Source: Mycolicibacterium goodii (lineage in GTDB: Bacteria > Actinomycetota > Actinomycetes > Mycobacteriales > Mycobacteriaceae). From it: a stretch of 64,000 bases of DNA. A program made the translations under genes and the position numbers. The DNA is taken from contig NZ_CP092364.2 in the NCBI RefSeq assembly GCF_022370755.2, positions 3,782,001 to 3,846,000 on the forward strand, in the 5' to 3' direction. This document shows, in pieces, positions 54,538 through 63,010 of this stretch. How positions within the stretch are numbered: the first letter of the stretch is position 1; each line of letters starts with the position of its first letter. A model generated the notes under the pieces. That model saw only the letters and a program-made list of their open reading frames with translations. It was not told the origin of the DNA and searched no databases.

Positions 54538-55643
54538 GCGGTGTGCACGAGATCGAACTGGACCTGACCAGACCCCTGGTGGAAGACCCGCGTGCGGGAC
54601 ACAATCGGTGGCATCCCGACATTCCCGCGGTGTTGCGATGCGCGCCGGGCGACACGGTGACGATGCGCGCACGCGACGGTTACGACGGTCAGATCACCCG
54701 GGATTCGACGGCCGCAGACGTACTGCGGATGGATGCCGCCCGAATCCACCCACTGACCGGACCAGTCTATGTCGAGGATGCCGAACCCGGAGATCTCCTC
54801 GTTGTCGACGTGTTGTCGGTCGAGACCGGAGACTTCGGCGCCACGCTGAACATTCCCGGATTCGGTTTCCTGCGTGACGAATTCACCGAACCACATATCG
54901 TACGTTGGGAAATCGCCGACGGATTCGCCCGCTCGACAGACCTGCCCGGCATCCGATTGCCGGCCGCCCCCTTCATGGGAGTGATGGGCGTCGCGCCGTC
55001 ACGGGAGTTGTTCGAACGCACCAAAGCCTCCGAACAGCAGGCGGCCGACGAAGGCGGACTGGTGGAACTGCCGAATCCCACCTCGGCGGTCCCTCCGGAT
55101 CGCACGGGCGACCCGGGGCGACGCACCATCTCCCCCACCGAAGCCGGCGGCAACATCGACATCAAACACCTCACCGCCGGCAGCCGGGTGTACCTGCCCG
55201 TGTGGGTGCCCGGTGCGCTGTTCTCCGTCGGTGACGGCCATTTCGCACAGGGCGACGGCGAATCCTGCGGCGCTGCGGTGGAGACCGCCACCAGGGTCGT
55301 GGTGAGATTCGACCTGCGCAAAGGTGCTGGAGCTGCCAGTGGCGTGCGCCACCTGCGCTTCGAACGCCGCACCCCGGGACCGCCCGATGTAGCCAGCCGA
55401 CCGCACTTCGCGGTGACCGGTGTGCCGGTGGATCTCGACGGCCGGATCCACCCTGAGGATCTGAATCTGGCGACGCGAAATGCGCTGCGGCTGATGGTGG
55501 ATCATCTGGCCGAGGAGCGCGGCTTCACCCGCCAGCAGGCGTACGCACTGTGCAGCGTGGCCGTCGATCTGCACATCAGCCAAATTGTCGACGTACCCAA
55601 TGTGTTGGTGTCGGCCATGGTGCCCACCGATATCTTCGAGTGA
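54534..55643 (+). CDS. fmdA: acetamidase/formamidase
   Basis: A 369-residue FmdA/AmdA-type zinc-dependent short-chain amide hydrolase. HNRWHPDIPAVLRCAPGDTV, GPVYVEDAEPGDLLVVDVL, GGNIDIKHLTAGSRVYLPVW and FSVGDGHFAQGDGESCG are family hallmarks and hold the metal-binding His/Asp/Glu residues. It would release ammonia from formamide or acetamide. As last gene of the ABC-amidase operon it suggests a nitrogen-scavenging route. A longer in-frame extension upstream is the shadow of the amidase. Confidence 0.9.
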   Translation: MSGVHEIELDLTRPLVEDPRAGHNRWHPDIPAVLRCAPGDTVTMRARDGYDGQITRDSTAADVLRMDAARIHPLTGPVYVEDAEPGDLLVVDVLSVETGDFGATLNIPGFGFLRDEFTEPHIVRWEIADGFARSTDLPGIRLPAAPFMGVMGVAPSRELFERTKASEQQAADEGGLVELPNPTSAVPPDRTGDPGRRTISPTEAGGNIDIKHLTAGSRVYLPVWVPGALFSVGDGHFAQGDGESCGAAVETATRVVVRFDLRKGAGAASGVRHLRFERRTPGPPDVASRPHFAVTGVPVDLDGRIHPEDLNLATRNALRLMVDHLAEERGFTRQQAYALCSVAVDLHISQIVDVPNVLVSAMVPTDIFE

Positions 55644-55940
55644 GCCTCATAGGCCAGCCTTCTCGGGCGACCCACGGCCGTGCGCGGACTACCTGGCGTG
55701 ACCACGGTGTCGGTCCCGACGTCGTCGGTGCAGTTGGTTCCACGGTCATCCGGCGGTGACCGACCTTGCGTACCAGTTCGAGGACAACCGCACACAGCAC
55801 CTCGGTCAGACGGGCGGACGGAACGAACCGCTGCTGCTTCCGTCGCAAAGCACGCTGCTGCCCGCGATCCCGAGCCCCACCACCAGCGCTCTCGTCCGCA
55901 TGGCTGTTTTTCTCCGATTACGCTTGGCTGAGCGAACGGC

Positions 55941-56900
55941 TCAATCGGGCACGACGACGGCGCGGCTGCGGCCGGTGTGCGCCCACGCCTCGCCGATCCG
56001 GCTCAGCGGGAACGCGGTGTAGGGCAGCTGCAGGGACCCGTCGGCGAAGCTGGCCATGACCTCGGGCGCCTCGGCCAGCATTGCCTCGGCAGACTGCGAT
56101 CCGATGCCGCTGCCGGCGATGTGTATCCGCCGGCTGCGCAGCAGGTCTGCAGGCAGGGATGCCGTCGGACCTGCGAGCGAACCGATCTGCACGTAGGCCG
56201 TGTTCGCCGCGGTGTCCTCGCCGCCACGACCCAGCACAGCGAAGGCGGCCTCGGCTACCGGCCCCCACAGGTAATCCAGTACCAGACTGGGCGACGTCTC
56301 CGACACCGCGTCAGCCAAGGCCTTCTGCAGATCGTCGGGTCCGTCGTGGGCCAGGGACACGGTCATTGCGCCCGTTGCGCGCAGCCAGTCCAGCGCCTCC
56401 GGGTTGCGCCCGCCGGCGACGACCCGCTCCGCCCCGAGCGCCAACGCCCCCTGCACCGCAAGGCTGCCCGACATTCCCGTGGCGCCAAGCACCAACACGG
56501 TGCCCAGAGCCCCCAATTCCCTGCGTCGCGCGGTGAGGACCATCCAGCCCGAGAGGCCGGGGTTCATGCCGGCGGCGATCGTGAGCGGATCCACTCCCAC
56601 CGGTAGCTCCACCTGAAAGGGTGCATACAGCCGCTCGGCCATCGTCCCGAAAGGTGGACGCGCGTATCCGGTGTAGACCAAGCGCCCATCGCTGGTGCGT
56701 GCGACCGCGTCGATGCCCGGCACCAACGGATACGTCGTCTGGCCGGAGCCGTAGTGCCGCCCGGTGGCCAGCCCGCGAACGACGTTATGCAGGCCGGCTC
56801 CGACAAGTTGCAACGGCTCATGGCCGGGCGGGACCGGGGGCTCGGGGAAGTCATCGCAGATGGGTGACACATCGGGGGCGGGGAAGACTGCAGCACGCAT
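55941..56900 (-). CDS. zinc-free MDR/quinone oxidoreductase-like protein
   Basis: A 319-residue MDR protein: N-terminal RAAVFPAPDVSPICDDFPEP, the NAD(P) loop VLVLGATGMSGSLAVQGALA and a C-terminal half typical of actinobacterial quinone reductase-like proteins; no zinc-binding Cys cluster. It diverges from a tetR at 57619, with a palindrome-rich intergenic region. Substrate unknown. Confidence 0.8.
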   Translation of the reverse strand: MRAAVFPAPDVSPICDDFPEPPVPPGHEPLQLVGAGLHNVVRGLATGRHYGSGQTTYPLVPGIDAVARTSDGRLVYTGYARPPFGTMAERLYAPFQVELPVGVDPLTIAAGMNPGLSGWMVLTARRRELGALGTVLVLGATGMSGSLAVQGALALGAERVVAGGRNPEALDWLRATGAMTVSLAHDGPDDLQKALADAVSETSPSLVLDYLWGPVAEAAFAVLGRGGEDTAANTAYVQIGSLAGPTASLPADLLRSRRIHIAGSGIGSQSAEAMLAEAPEVMASFADGSLQLPYTAFPLSRIGEAWAHTGRSRAVVVPD

Positions 56901-56910
56901 AAGCTGTCCC

Positions 56911-56957
56911 TAACTAAGTTAAATGCTCGAATCGAGCATGCCTTAACGACGTTAAGG
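56911..56957. promoter_or_regulatory. cluster of three palindromes upstream of the MDR gene
   Basis: TAACTAAGTTA (56911-56921), ATGCTCGA-A-TCGAGCAT (56923-56939) and CCTTAAC-GAC-GTTAAGG (56941-56957) lie head to tail just before the MDR start. The third shares TTAACGAMGTTAA with the operator of the TetR at 61288. The first is a weaker version of the same type. Confidence 0.6.
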
Positions 56958-57007
56958 TGTCAACACCGTGCGTCGTTATCATCAGGTGCGAATTGCGAAG
57001 AATGAAG

Positions 57008-57619
57008 TCACTGCTGCTGTTCGGGTGGCCGTGATCGGATGCCGGCAAGCACAACGTCGACGATCCTCTCCGCGTCTGCCGAGGTGAACGTACGCATTGC
57101 CCGGTTGACAATGAGGTGCACTGGGCCAGAGATCATCTCGCCCAGGAAGGAGCTATCGACCGGGGGAAGCTCGCCTCGATCGACCGCGAGGTCCACCCGA
57201 TGTTGCATTGCGGCCACCCGGGCGTCGAGCACCCGGGTCAGTGCGCGCAGGGTGGCATCGTGCCGAGCGGGTTGGATGGCCCTTTCGAGGGCGCGACCAA
57301 ATGGCGTTTCGAGACCGGCCGCAAGGGCCACCAGAAAATCCACCAAGTCTCGGCGTATGTCACCGGTGTCTGCAATCGAGGCGAGGCCCTCCGCATAACG
57401 CAACAACGCCTCGGCGACCAATTCTTCACGGTCAGGCCAGTTGCGGTAGATGCTGGCCTTGTGGACGCCGGCTGCCGCGGCAACATCCTCATACCGGAAC
57501 GCAGCGACGCCATCACGTGCCACGACTTCGGCTGTGGCGGCGAGGATTTGCGCCTTGACCCGTGCAGTGCGCCCGCCGGGACGCCGCACTGGGGGTCGGT
57601 CGGAAGTCCCATTTCCCAT
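57008..57619 (-). CDS. TetR-family regulator
   Basis: A 203-residue regulator. Helix-turn-helix around VARDGVAAFRYEDVAAAAGV and HKASIYRNWPDREEL, then a variable C-terminal domain (SSFLGEMISGPVHLIVNRAM). The ATG at 57619 follows GAGGG; a long upstream in-frame extension overlaps the divergent monooxygenase. It probably controls the FAD monooxygenase at 57791, and may act on the MDR at 56900. Confidence 0.87.
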   Translation of the reverse strand: MGNGTSDRPPVRRPGGRTARVKAQILAATAEVVARDGVAAFRYEDVAAAAGVHKASIYRNWPDREELVAEALLRYAEGLASIADTGDIRRDLVDFLVALAAGLETPFGRALERAIQPARHDATLRALTRVLDARVAAMQHRVDLAVDRGELPPVDSSFLGEMISGPVHLIVNRAMRTFTSADAERIVDVVLAGIRSRPPEQQQ

Positions 57620-57790
57620 CGCCACCCTCGCCTTCTGCCTCAGCGACGATTGTTGCCAAGCGGAGTGTTGCGGTGCAAGCCGGATACATATAGGCTCACT
57701 AACGCGACGCTCTTTCGCTTTAGGTTGTGGGTATGCAGCCGACGGCCGGTCGTCAGTCGCCACCAACCCCACGTGACCCATGGAGCGCCG

Positions 57791-58903
57791 ATGAAAATTC
57801 TTGTTTCGGGCGGCGGGATAGCCGGATTGGCGTGCGCTCTGGAGTTCGGCGGCCGAGGCCACGATGTCACGGTGGTTGAACGCGCTTCCCACCTCCGGCT
57901 CACAGGCACCCCGATCGATATCCGCGGCGATGCCATCGAAGCCGTGGACAGAATGGGACTGCTCGCGAGCATTCAGGCACGACGCGTCCGGATGTCCGAG
58001 CACACACAGTTTCTCGACATACACGGCAAGCCGATCGCCCTGATGCCAATCGCTGAGATCGGCGATTCCGACGACGACATCGAGATCCTGCGCGAGGATC
58101 TCGTCGGCCTCTTGGCCGATGCTGTTTCGGACGCAGCGACCATCCGGTTCGATGACTCGATCACGGCATTGGCTCAAAGCGACGACCATGTCGATGCGCT
58201 ATTCGCATCGGGCCGTACCTCGCGTTACGACCTGGTTGTTGGCGCCGACGGCCAGTACTCGGCGGTACGTCGGCTGGTATTCGGACCCGACGAGCACTGT
58301 CTGCGACACCTCGGGGTGTACTTCGCCCTGGCCGAGCTTCCCGATGAGCGTCATTTTGGGAGCACTAACTCGATATACAACGTTCCCGGCCGAATGGCAG
58401 GCGTCTTCCGATATGGGGGTAAGTCGGTCGCGGTTTTCGAATTCCGCTCGGAGTCACTGGTTTTTGATCCGGACGACTTGGACACTAAGAAGCAGATCCT
58501 CTTCGACGCTTTTGCCGACTACCCGTGGTGGCGCATCCCAGAGCTGCTGGCAGCAGCACGCGTCGATTCTGCCTTCTACTTCTCTGCTGCGAGTCAAGTT
58601 CACCTGCCATCCTGGCATCGTGGTCGCGTCGTGCTTGTCGGGGACGCCGGCTATTGTGCGGCGTTCCTGTCCGGCCGGGGCACCTCCCTGGCCCTCACCG
58701 GTGCCCGGTTCCTCGCCGAGGAACTGGATCGAGATCACAGCCACTCCATAGCATTCGCGCGGTACGAAGCCCGGCAACGCCCGTATGTCACCTTCGCTCA
58801 GGGCCGTGCGGCCAGTGGCCGCGATCGCATCCTGCCCGCGACCTGGGCCGACATTGCCGCCCGTAATGAAGCCCTGAGAGCGGCCTCCACCCGAACACTC
58901 TGA
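57791..58903 (+). CDS. FAD-dependent monooxygenase (TetX/PHBH-like)
   Basis: A 370-residue group A flavoprotein monooxygenase. ILVSGGGIAGLACALEFGGR binds FAD; RYDLVVGADGQYSAVR is the DG motif; RVVLVGDAGYCAAFLSGRGT is the GD motif. The overall shape is closest to actinobacterial TetX/hydroxylase-like proteins. GGAG lies before the ATG. It is followed, 135 bp on, by an MFS exporter, so an antibiotic or aromatic compound modification-and-export pair is plausible. Confidence 0.88.
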   Translation: MKILVSGGGIAGLACALEFGGRGHDVTVVERASHLRLTGTPIDIRGDAIEAVDRMGLLASIQARRVRMSEHTQFLDIHGKPIALMPIAEIGDSDDDIEILREDLVGLLADAVSDAATIRFDDSITALAQSDDHVDALFASGRTSRYDLVVGADGQYSAVRRLVFGPDEHCLRHLGVYFALAELPDERHFGSTNSIYNVPGRMAGVFRYGGKSVAVFEFRSESLVFDPDDLDTKKQILFDAFADYPWWRIPELLAAARVDSAFYFSAASQVHLPSWHRGRVVLVGDAGYCAAFLSGRGTSLALTGARFLAEELDRDHSHSIAFARYEARQRPYVTFAQGRAASGRDRILPATWADIAARNEALRAASTRTL

Positions 58904-59038
58904 GTGCCAATTCTTTTCAAGACCACGCCGACGGAACGGATCGACCGTGGCAGCCGCCGATCGCCGCAACGATCGCGCGACCGTCTCAAATCAACCTCCC
59001 GACAACGAATTCCCAGGTCATTAAAAAGAAGGTGCATA

Positions 59039-60535
59039 GTGAAGCAGACTCAAGATGATTCAGTCGGAGGCAACGAAGCGCACAGCTGGAGTAAGAGGCT
59101 CGTCCTCTGGGCAGCGGTTCTCACTCTCGCCAATGTTCTGGCTGATTTGGTCATCGGAACGCCGATGATGGTCTTGCCGCAGTTGATGGAGCGTTTCGAT
59201 ACCGATCAGGCGGCCTGGCTCAACGCCGGGGCGATGCTGGCCGGGGCTATCTGGTCACCGCTGCTGGCCAAGAGTTCCGACATCTTCGGTAAGCGGCGGT
59301 TACTTCTCATCACCCTTCTCCTTGCTTGCGCAGGGGCCTTGATCTGCCTGCTGGCCCCTAGCCTGTGGATCTTTATGGTAGGGCGTTTCTTCCAAGGAGC
59401 CGCATTCGCTGCGGTCTTCCTCACTGTGGCGCTCACACAGCAGATCTGCAGGCCGACGGTGGCAATGACACTGGTCGGCATTCTGACGTCGGGTTCGTCG
59501 ATTGTCGGGATCGTCGAGCCATTTCTGATGCAGCCCGTAATCGAGTCGTTCGGATTTCGGGGTGTGTTCGTCGTGGCGGCCTTGCTCGCTGCAACCGCTG
59601 CTGCCTGTGTGCGTTTGTTCATCCCTGAGTCGCCGATACGCACCGGCGGCCGGATCGACGTGGTGGGAGCGTTACTTCTTGGCTGCGGCCTTGGCGCGAC
59701 CCTTGCCTACATCAGCCTGGGCAGTGACGCTGGATGGTTGGCCGAGGGCATGGTTGCGCTGTTGGCGGCCGGTGTCACAGCGTTGGCGGGCTGGGCCTTT
59801 CTCGCCCTGCGAATCGATGAACCCATCATCGATATCCGTGCCTTGACTCGCCCTGTTCTGCTCACGCTGTTGGCGCTGGTGTTGGCTGCTGGTTCCTTTC
59901 GCAGCATGCTGCAACTGACAAGTATCACCGCTCAGGTCTCTCCTGCGCTCGGTCTCGGTTATGGACTGGGTGACAGTGATGCGGTCGCCGTGTTACTCGG
60001 TACGGCCAATCTTGGCATCGTCGTGGGCGGCGTCGGCGCCGGATGGGTTGCGGGCCGGGTCGGCCCGGCATTTCCCCTTCTGGGCGGTATCGCAGTAGGC
60101 ACCGCTGCGACCTTCGGAATGCTGGCCGGGGTATCACTGCTGCCGCTGGCGATTGCTTGCGGCGCCATGCTTGGTGTTGCCGCCGGTGCGATAGGCGCCT
60201 CCGGCTACAACTTGGCCACCAGCCTCGAAGATCCACAACGGCAAGGCACAGCAGCGGGTTTGGTGTCGGTTGTGCTCGCCCTCGGCTCGGTCGTAGTCAA
60301 TATTGCCGGTGGTGAAGTACTCAAAGCTACTCAACTGCAGGACCTCCGCGCAGGTGGTGCCGCGGTCAGTACCGCCTCCGGCGTCTACCTGTACATTTCG
60401 CTGTCTGGAGCGCTCTTTGCATTGGCAGCTCTGCCGGTGATCGCGGTGTTGCGCAACCCCATTGGACACAGCACTGTGATGGGCGGGACGCCCCGGACAC
60501 CATCTGGGCAACGTGGTGGAAATCTGTCCGAATAG
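59039..60535 (+). CDS. MFS transporter (drug:H+ antiporter, DHA2-like)
   Basis: A 498-residue transporter with about 13-14 hydrophobic segments. VIGTPMMVLPQLMERFDTDQ then ASWL-like AAWLNAGAMLAGAIWSPLLA and the loop AKSSDIFGKRRLL are typical of the 14-TM drug:H+ antiporters. The GTG at 59039 follows GAAGG and avoids an unlikely Arg-rich extension. It is convergent with the tetR at 60635, whose operator is at 61297; this repressor may regulate the exporter in trans, which is inferred. Confidence 0.86.
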   Translation: MKQTQDDSVGGNEAHSWSKRLVLWAAVLTLANVLADLVIGTPMMVLPQLMERFDTDQAAWLNAGAMLAGAIWSPLLAKSSDIFGKRRLLLITLLLACAGALICLLAPSLWIFMVGRFFQGAAFAAVFLTVALTQQICRPTVAMTLVGILTSGSSIVGIVEPFLMQPVIESFGFRGVFVVAALLAATAAACVRLFIPESPIRTGGRIDVVGALLLGCGLGATLAYISLGSDAGWLAEGMVALLAAGVTALAGWAFLALRIDEPIIDIRALTRPVLLTLLALVLAAGSFRSMLQLTSITAQVSPALGLGYGLGDSDAVAVLLGTANLGIVVGGVGAGWVAGRVGPAFPLLGGIAVGTAATFGMLAGVSLLPLAIACGAMLGVAAGAIGASGYNLATSLEDPQRQGTAAGLVSVVLALGSVVVNIAGGEVLKATQLQDLRAGGAAVSTASGVYLYISLSGALFALAALPVIAVLRNPIGHSTVMGGTPRTPSGQRGGNLSE

Positions 60536-60634
60536 TTATGCGTTCACCTGTCCTGGAGCGCGCCGTGGCGGCGTTCGCGCCGGGAGACCACACCTTGCGC
60601 GACGGGTCGTAGCGACGTGCGCCGACGCCGCAGT

Positions 60635-61288
60635 TCAACTTCCTGATGCTGCTTCATTCATTCGAGCTGTGATTCCGTCGAGGACAACGCCGAGTTGACG
60701 TTCGAAACGGCTATCGCCGTCGTCGCGGGCGTGGCCGGCCTCCCTGACCAGTAGGAACTCCTCACCCAGCCAAGCGTCACGCTCGGCGAGCGAGTACCGC
60801 GTCGGGTCGGCCACAGCCGACTGTCGTCGCTCTTGTTCTTCGATGACGAAGCCGACCACGAACGCGGTGGCCAAATCGACGACATCATCTGCGTCCACGA
60901 GCGTCATCCCGGCCGCTGTCCACCGGGCATACCAGAGTTCCTTCGTGCGCAGGACATTCGGATCGGAGATCCGAGTGCCACTGAAGATCCGGGCTCCATC
61001 TCGGTGCTTCAGGTACTCCGAACGCAACGTGCGCGCGTAGGCGCGGACGTCGTCGCGCCAGTCGGCTCCTGGGCCGATCTTCGACAGGGCGATCCCGACT
61101 CGGCGCATGACCTCGGTGGCCATCTCGTCGAGCAATTCCTGTTTGTTGCGCACGTGCCAGTACAGGGCCGGTGCACGCACATCGAGCGCGGTCGCCAGCG
61201 CGCGAACGGTCAGAGCATCCATTCCATGTTCGTTGAGCAGCTCGAGAGCTGTCGCCACGATGCGTTCCCGGGTGATGCCCTTCGCCAT
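60635..61288 (-). CDS. TetR-family repressor (TetR_C type)
   Basis: A 217-residue repressor with ITRERIVATALELLNEHGMD and VRALATALDVRAPALYWHVR, the helix-turn-helix type of the tetracycline repressor subgroup, then a C-terminal ligand domain with VDLATAFVVGFVIEEQ. A perfect CTTTAAC-GAA-GTTAAAG palindrome lies 9 bp upstream of its start, so it is probably autoregulated. A similar site is found 4.3 kb away at 56941. Confidence 0.88.
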   Translation of the reverse strand: MAKGITRERIVATALELLNEHGMDALTVRALATALDVRAPALYWHVRNKQELLDEMATEVMRRVGIALSKIGPGADWRDDVRAYARTLRSEYLKHRDGARIFSGTRISDPNVLRTKELWYARWTAAGMTLVDADDVVDLATAFVVGFVIEEQERRQSAVADPTRYSLAERDAWLGEEFLLVREAGHARDDGDSRFERQLGVVLDGITARMNEAASGS

Positions 61289-61296
61289 GGGTCACA

Positions 61297-61313
61297 CTTT
61301 AACGAAGTTAAAG
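61297..61313. promoter_or_regulatory. TetR operator CTTTAAC-GAA-GTTAAAG
   Basis: Perfect 7-bp arms with a 3-bp spacer directly before the tetR start (61288), a typical autoregulatory position. Confidence 0.65.
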
Positions 61314-61700
61314 CGTCTCGCCGATGAAGTTAATTCAGTTGAGTAGCTATTTTGCGCGTGATGCAGTCGCTGCGCGCCGGCGTGGTTGGTTGGCATTTCC
61401 GTAGGTATGGGCCCGGCCCTCAAGCCGATGTCGCCGACTGTGGTTCCGATGCCTTCGCCCCACCCCAGCAGATCCGCAGACCATCACTGAAAATGATGGG
61501 CAGGTGACGGACCGATATGCGCGTCCGCTCAACACCGCAGACTGCATTCATACGTTGAGCGGAGAACACTCGCAACGGCGCTCAGGCGATGTACCCGGTG
61601 GCGCCCCGGCGCCGCTGCTAGGAGCGTCAGAACGCTGGTGTGCCGAACTGATCCCCAAGTAACGGCGCCGCGACACCCGTGTCTCAGCGCCCCGGCTCAA

Positions 61701-61752
61701 CGCCGACATCCGCTCCCGGATCGAAACCTGGAGCCCCCCCCCGATGTCGGCG
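61701..61752 (-). terminator. inverted repeat after the DUF3237 gene
   Basis: Ten-bp perfect arms with a 32-bp loop, 33 bp past the stop of the minus-strand operon. This suits a transcript end, though the loop is long and there is no T-run. Confidence 0.3.
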
Positions 61753-61784
61753 CTGAACTTACCTATTGACCGCGAGCCTCTCGG

Positions 61785-62243
61785 TCAGATGACGACTCGG
61801 AAGACCTGGAATTCGACGACGGGTCCGGGTTGGATGCGTCCTTGGCCGACGAAGATGGTCTGGTTGACCCATGAGTATCTGGGGTCTCCGCATTCCAGGC
61901 GCGGGGTGGTGACGAAGTAGTGATCTCCGAAGTCGGTGCCGGTGGTGGCGCCGCCGAGTGCGCCTGCGGCCGCTTCGTTGACCTCAACCAAGCCTTGGTA
62001 GCTCATGTAGATGACCGCGCCGTCGTCGGTGTAGAACTGGGCACGCACGTCGAGTCGGCCGTAGCCGTCCTCGCCGGCCAGTAGCCAGTCCCCGCCGCCG
62101 GGGGCGGCGGTCCCGCTGATCCTGTTTCCGGTGACCTTGCCTCCGGTGACCGCCAGGACCTGACGCAGCCCGTAAGGGCCCGGGCCCACAATCTGAGGCT
62201 CGGCAAGCTCGGCGGTGTAGCTGAACTCCAACTCCAACTTCAT
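61785..62243 (-). CDS. DUF3237 domain protein
   Basis: A 152-residue single DUF3237 protein: LEFSYTAELAEPQIVGPGPY, GNRISGTAAPGGGDWLLAGE, DVRAQFYTDDGAVIYMSYQG and YFVTTPRLECGDPRYSWVNQ are the conserved strands. The function of the family is unknown; a lipocalin-like beta barrel is usual. It overlaps the NTF2-like gene by 4 bp, so both are translated together and probably act together. Confidence 0.85.
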   Translation of the reverse strand: MKLELEFSYTAELAEPQIVGPGPYGLRQVLAVTGGKVTGNRISGTAAPGGGDWLLAGEDGYGRLDVRAQFYTDDGAVIYMSYQGLVEVNEAAAGALGGATTGTDFGDHYFVTTPRLECGDPRYSWVNQTIFVGQGRIQPGPVVEFQVFRVVI

Positions 62244-62722
62244 TGTGCAGCACCCACTCCGGCTGCTGCCATCACAGCGGACATGCCCTCGGCGATCACG
62301 TCACGCCCAAAGGACTCGAGTACCACATTGGGATTGAAGTACTCGCGGATCAGCGCAACCTTGCCGTTCCGGATCCGCATATGGGTGCAGTAGGTGTTGG
62401 CGTAGATCTTGCCGGTCTGGGTGACCGTCGCCTTTCCGCGCAATTCCAGAATGAAGAGTTCTGGGTCGGTAGTGTCGTGCACGGTCAGGGAATCGATCCT
62501 GAGATCGGGCACCGAAGCGAAGAACCAGTCAATGAAATGGCCGATCAGGTGTCGGCCGGGGACGGTATCGGCGAGCGGCTCGGGCGCGAAGGGCATCTCC
62601 CAGACGCCATCCTCGGCGAAGTTGTCCTTCCACGTCTCCAGAGCCTCGCCGCGAGGCGGACCGTCATCGAGGGCCGCCCAGAATCGTTCCACCGTCGCGC
62701 GGTTGTCCGTTTGAATGCTCAT
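62240..62722 (-). CDS. NTF2/SnoaL-like protein
   Basis: A 160-residue NTF2-like protein: RATVERFWAALDDGPPRGEA, DGVWEMPFAPEPLADTVPGR, and LFILELRGKATVTQTGKIYA then YCTHMRIRNGKVALIREYFN. Such proteins are isomerases, cyclases or dehydratases acting on small ligands. It heads the two-gene unit with DUF3237 and diverges from the oxidoreductase at 63011. Confidence 0.84.
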   Translation of the reverse strand: MSIQTDNRATVERFWAALDDGPPRGEALETWKDNFAEDGVWEMPFAPEPLADTVPGRHLIGHFIDWFFASVPDLRIDSLTVHDTTDPELFILELRGKATVTQTGKIYANTYCTHMRIRNGKVALIREYFNPNVVLESFGRDVIAEGMSAVMAAAGVGAAQ

Positions 62723-62791
62723 TCGCCCGCCTCCATCTCTCGGTCGACTGCTGTCACAGTCGGATGCATAATCGAGAGTGCACTATGTGTC

Positions 62792-62804
62792 GTTGATAGT
62801 CAAC
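62792..62804. promoter_or_regulatory. palindrome GTTGA-TAG-TCAAC in a divergent promoter region
   Basis: A perfect palindrome between the NTF2-like gene and the oxidoreductase, flanked by ACTATG repeats. On the minus strand it overlaps a TTGACT hexamer. Regulator unknown. Confidence 0.4.
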
Positions 62805-63010
62805 ACTATGTCGATACTTGTTGAATCCCGTGGATTGGGCACGGAATTCATGATCGTCAGCCCGCAGACCACGCCCATTTCGACATATCGTTGATTAATA
62901 ACGACGGTAAGTCTAAAGTCTCTATTGGTCTCGCAGCCGACCCTGTGGATGCGGCGCTTGCGCCGCCCGATGACCACCATTCCAGTCACCGCTGACAACG
63001 AGGATTCGCC

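Larger units (their letters stand above)
61289..61784. other. 496-bp gap between tetR and DUF3237 gene
   Basis: Apart from the tetR operator (61297-61313), no gene is visible. A 10-bp inverted repeat, CGCCGACATC (61701-61710) and GATGTCGGCG (61743-61752), sits just past the DUF3237 stop and includes a run of nine C between arms. Confidence 0.5.

Noticed and set aside
61701..61760. Run of nine C and inverted repeat as an attachment site or origin
   Set aside because: No integrase, tRNA or replication gene is nearby; a terminator is the simpler reading.
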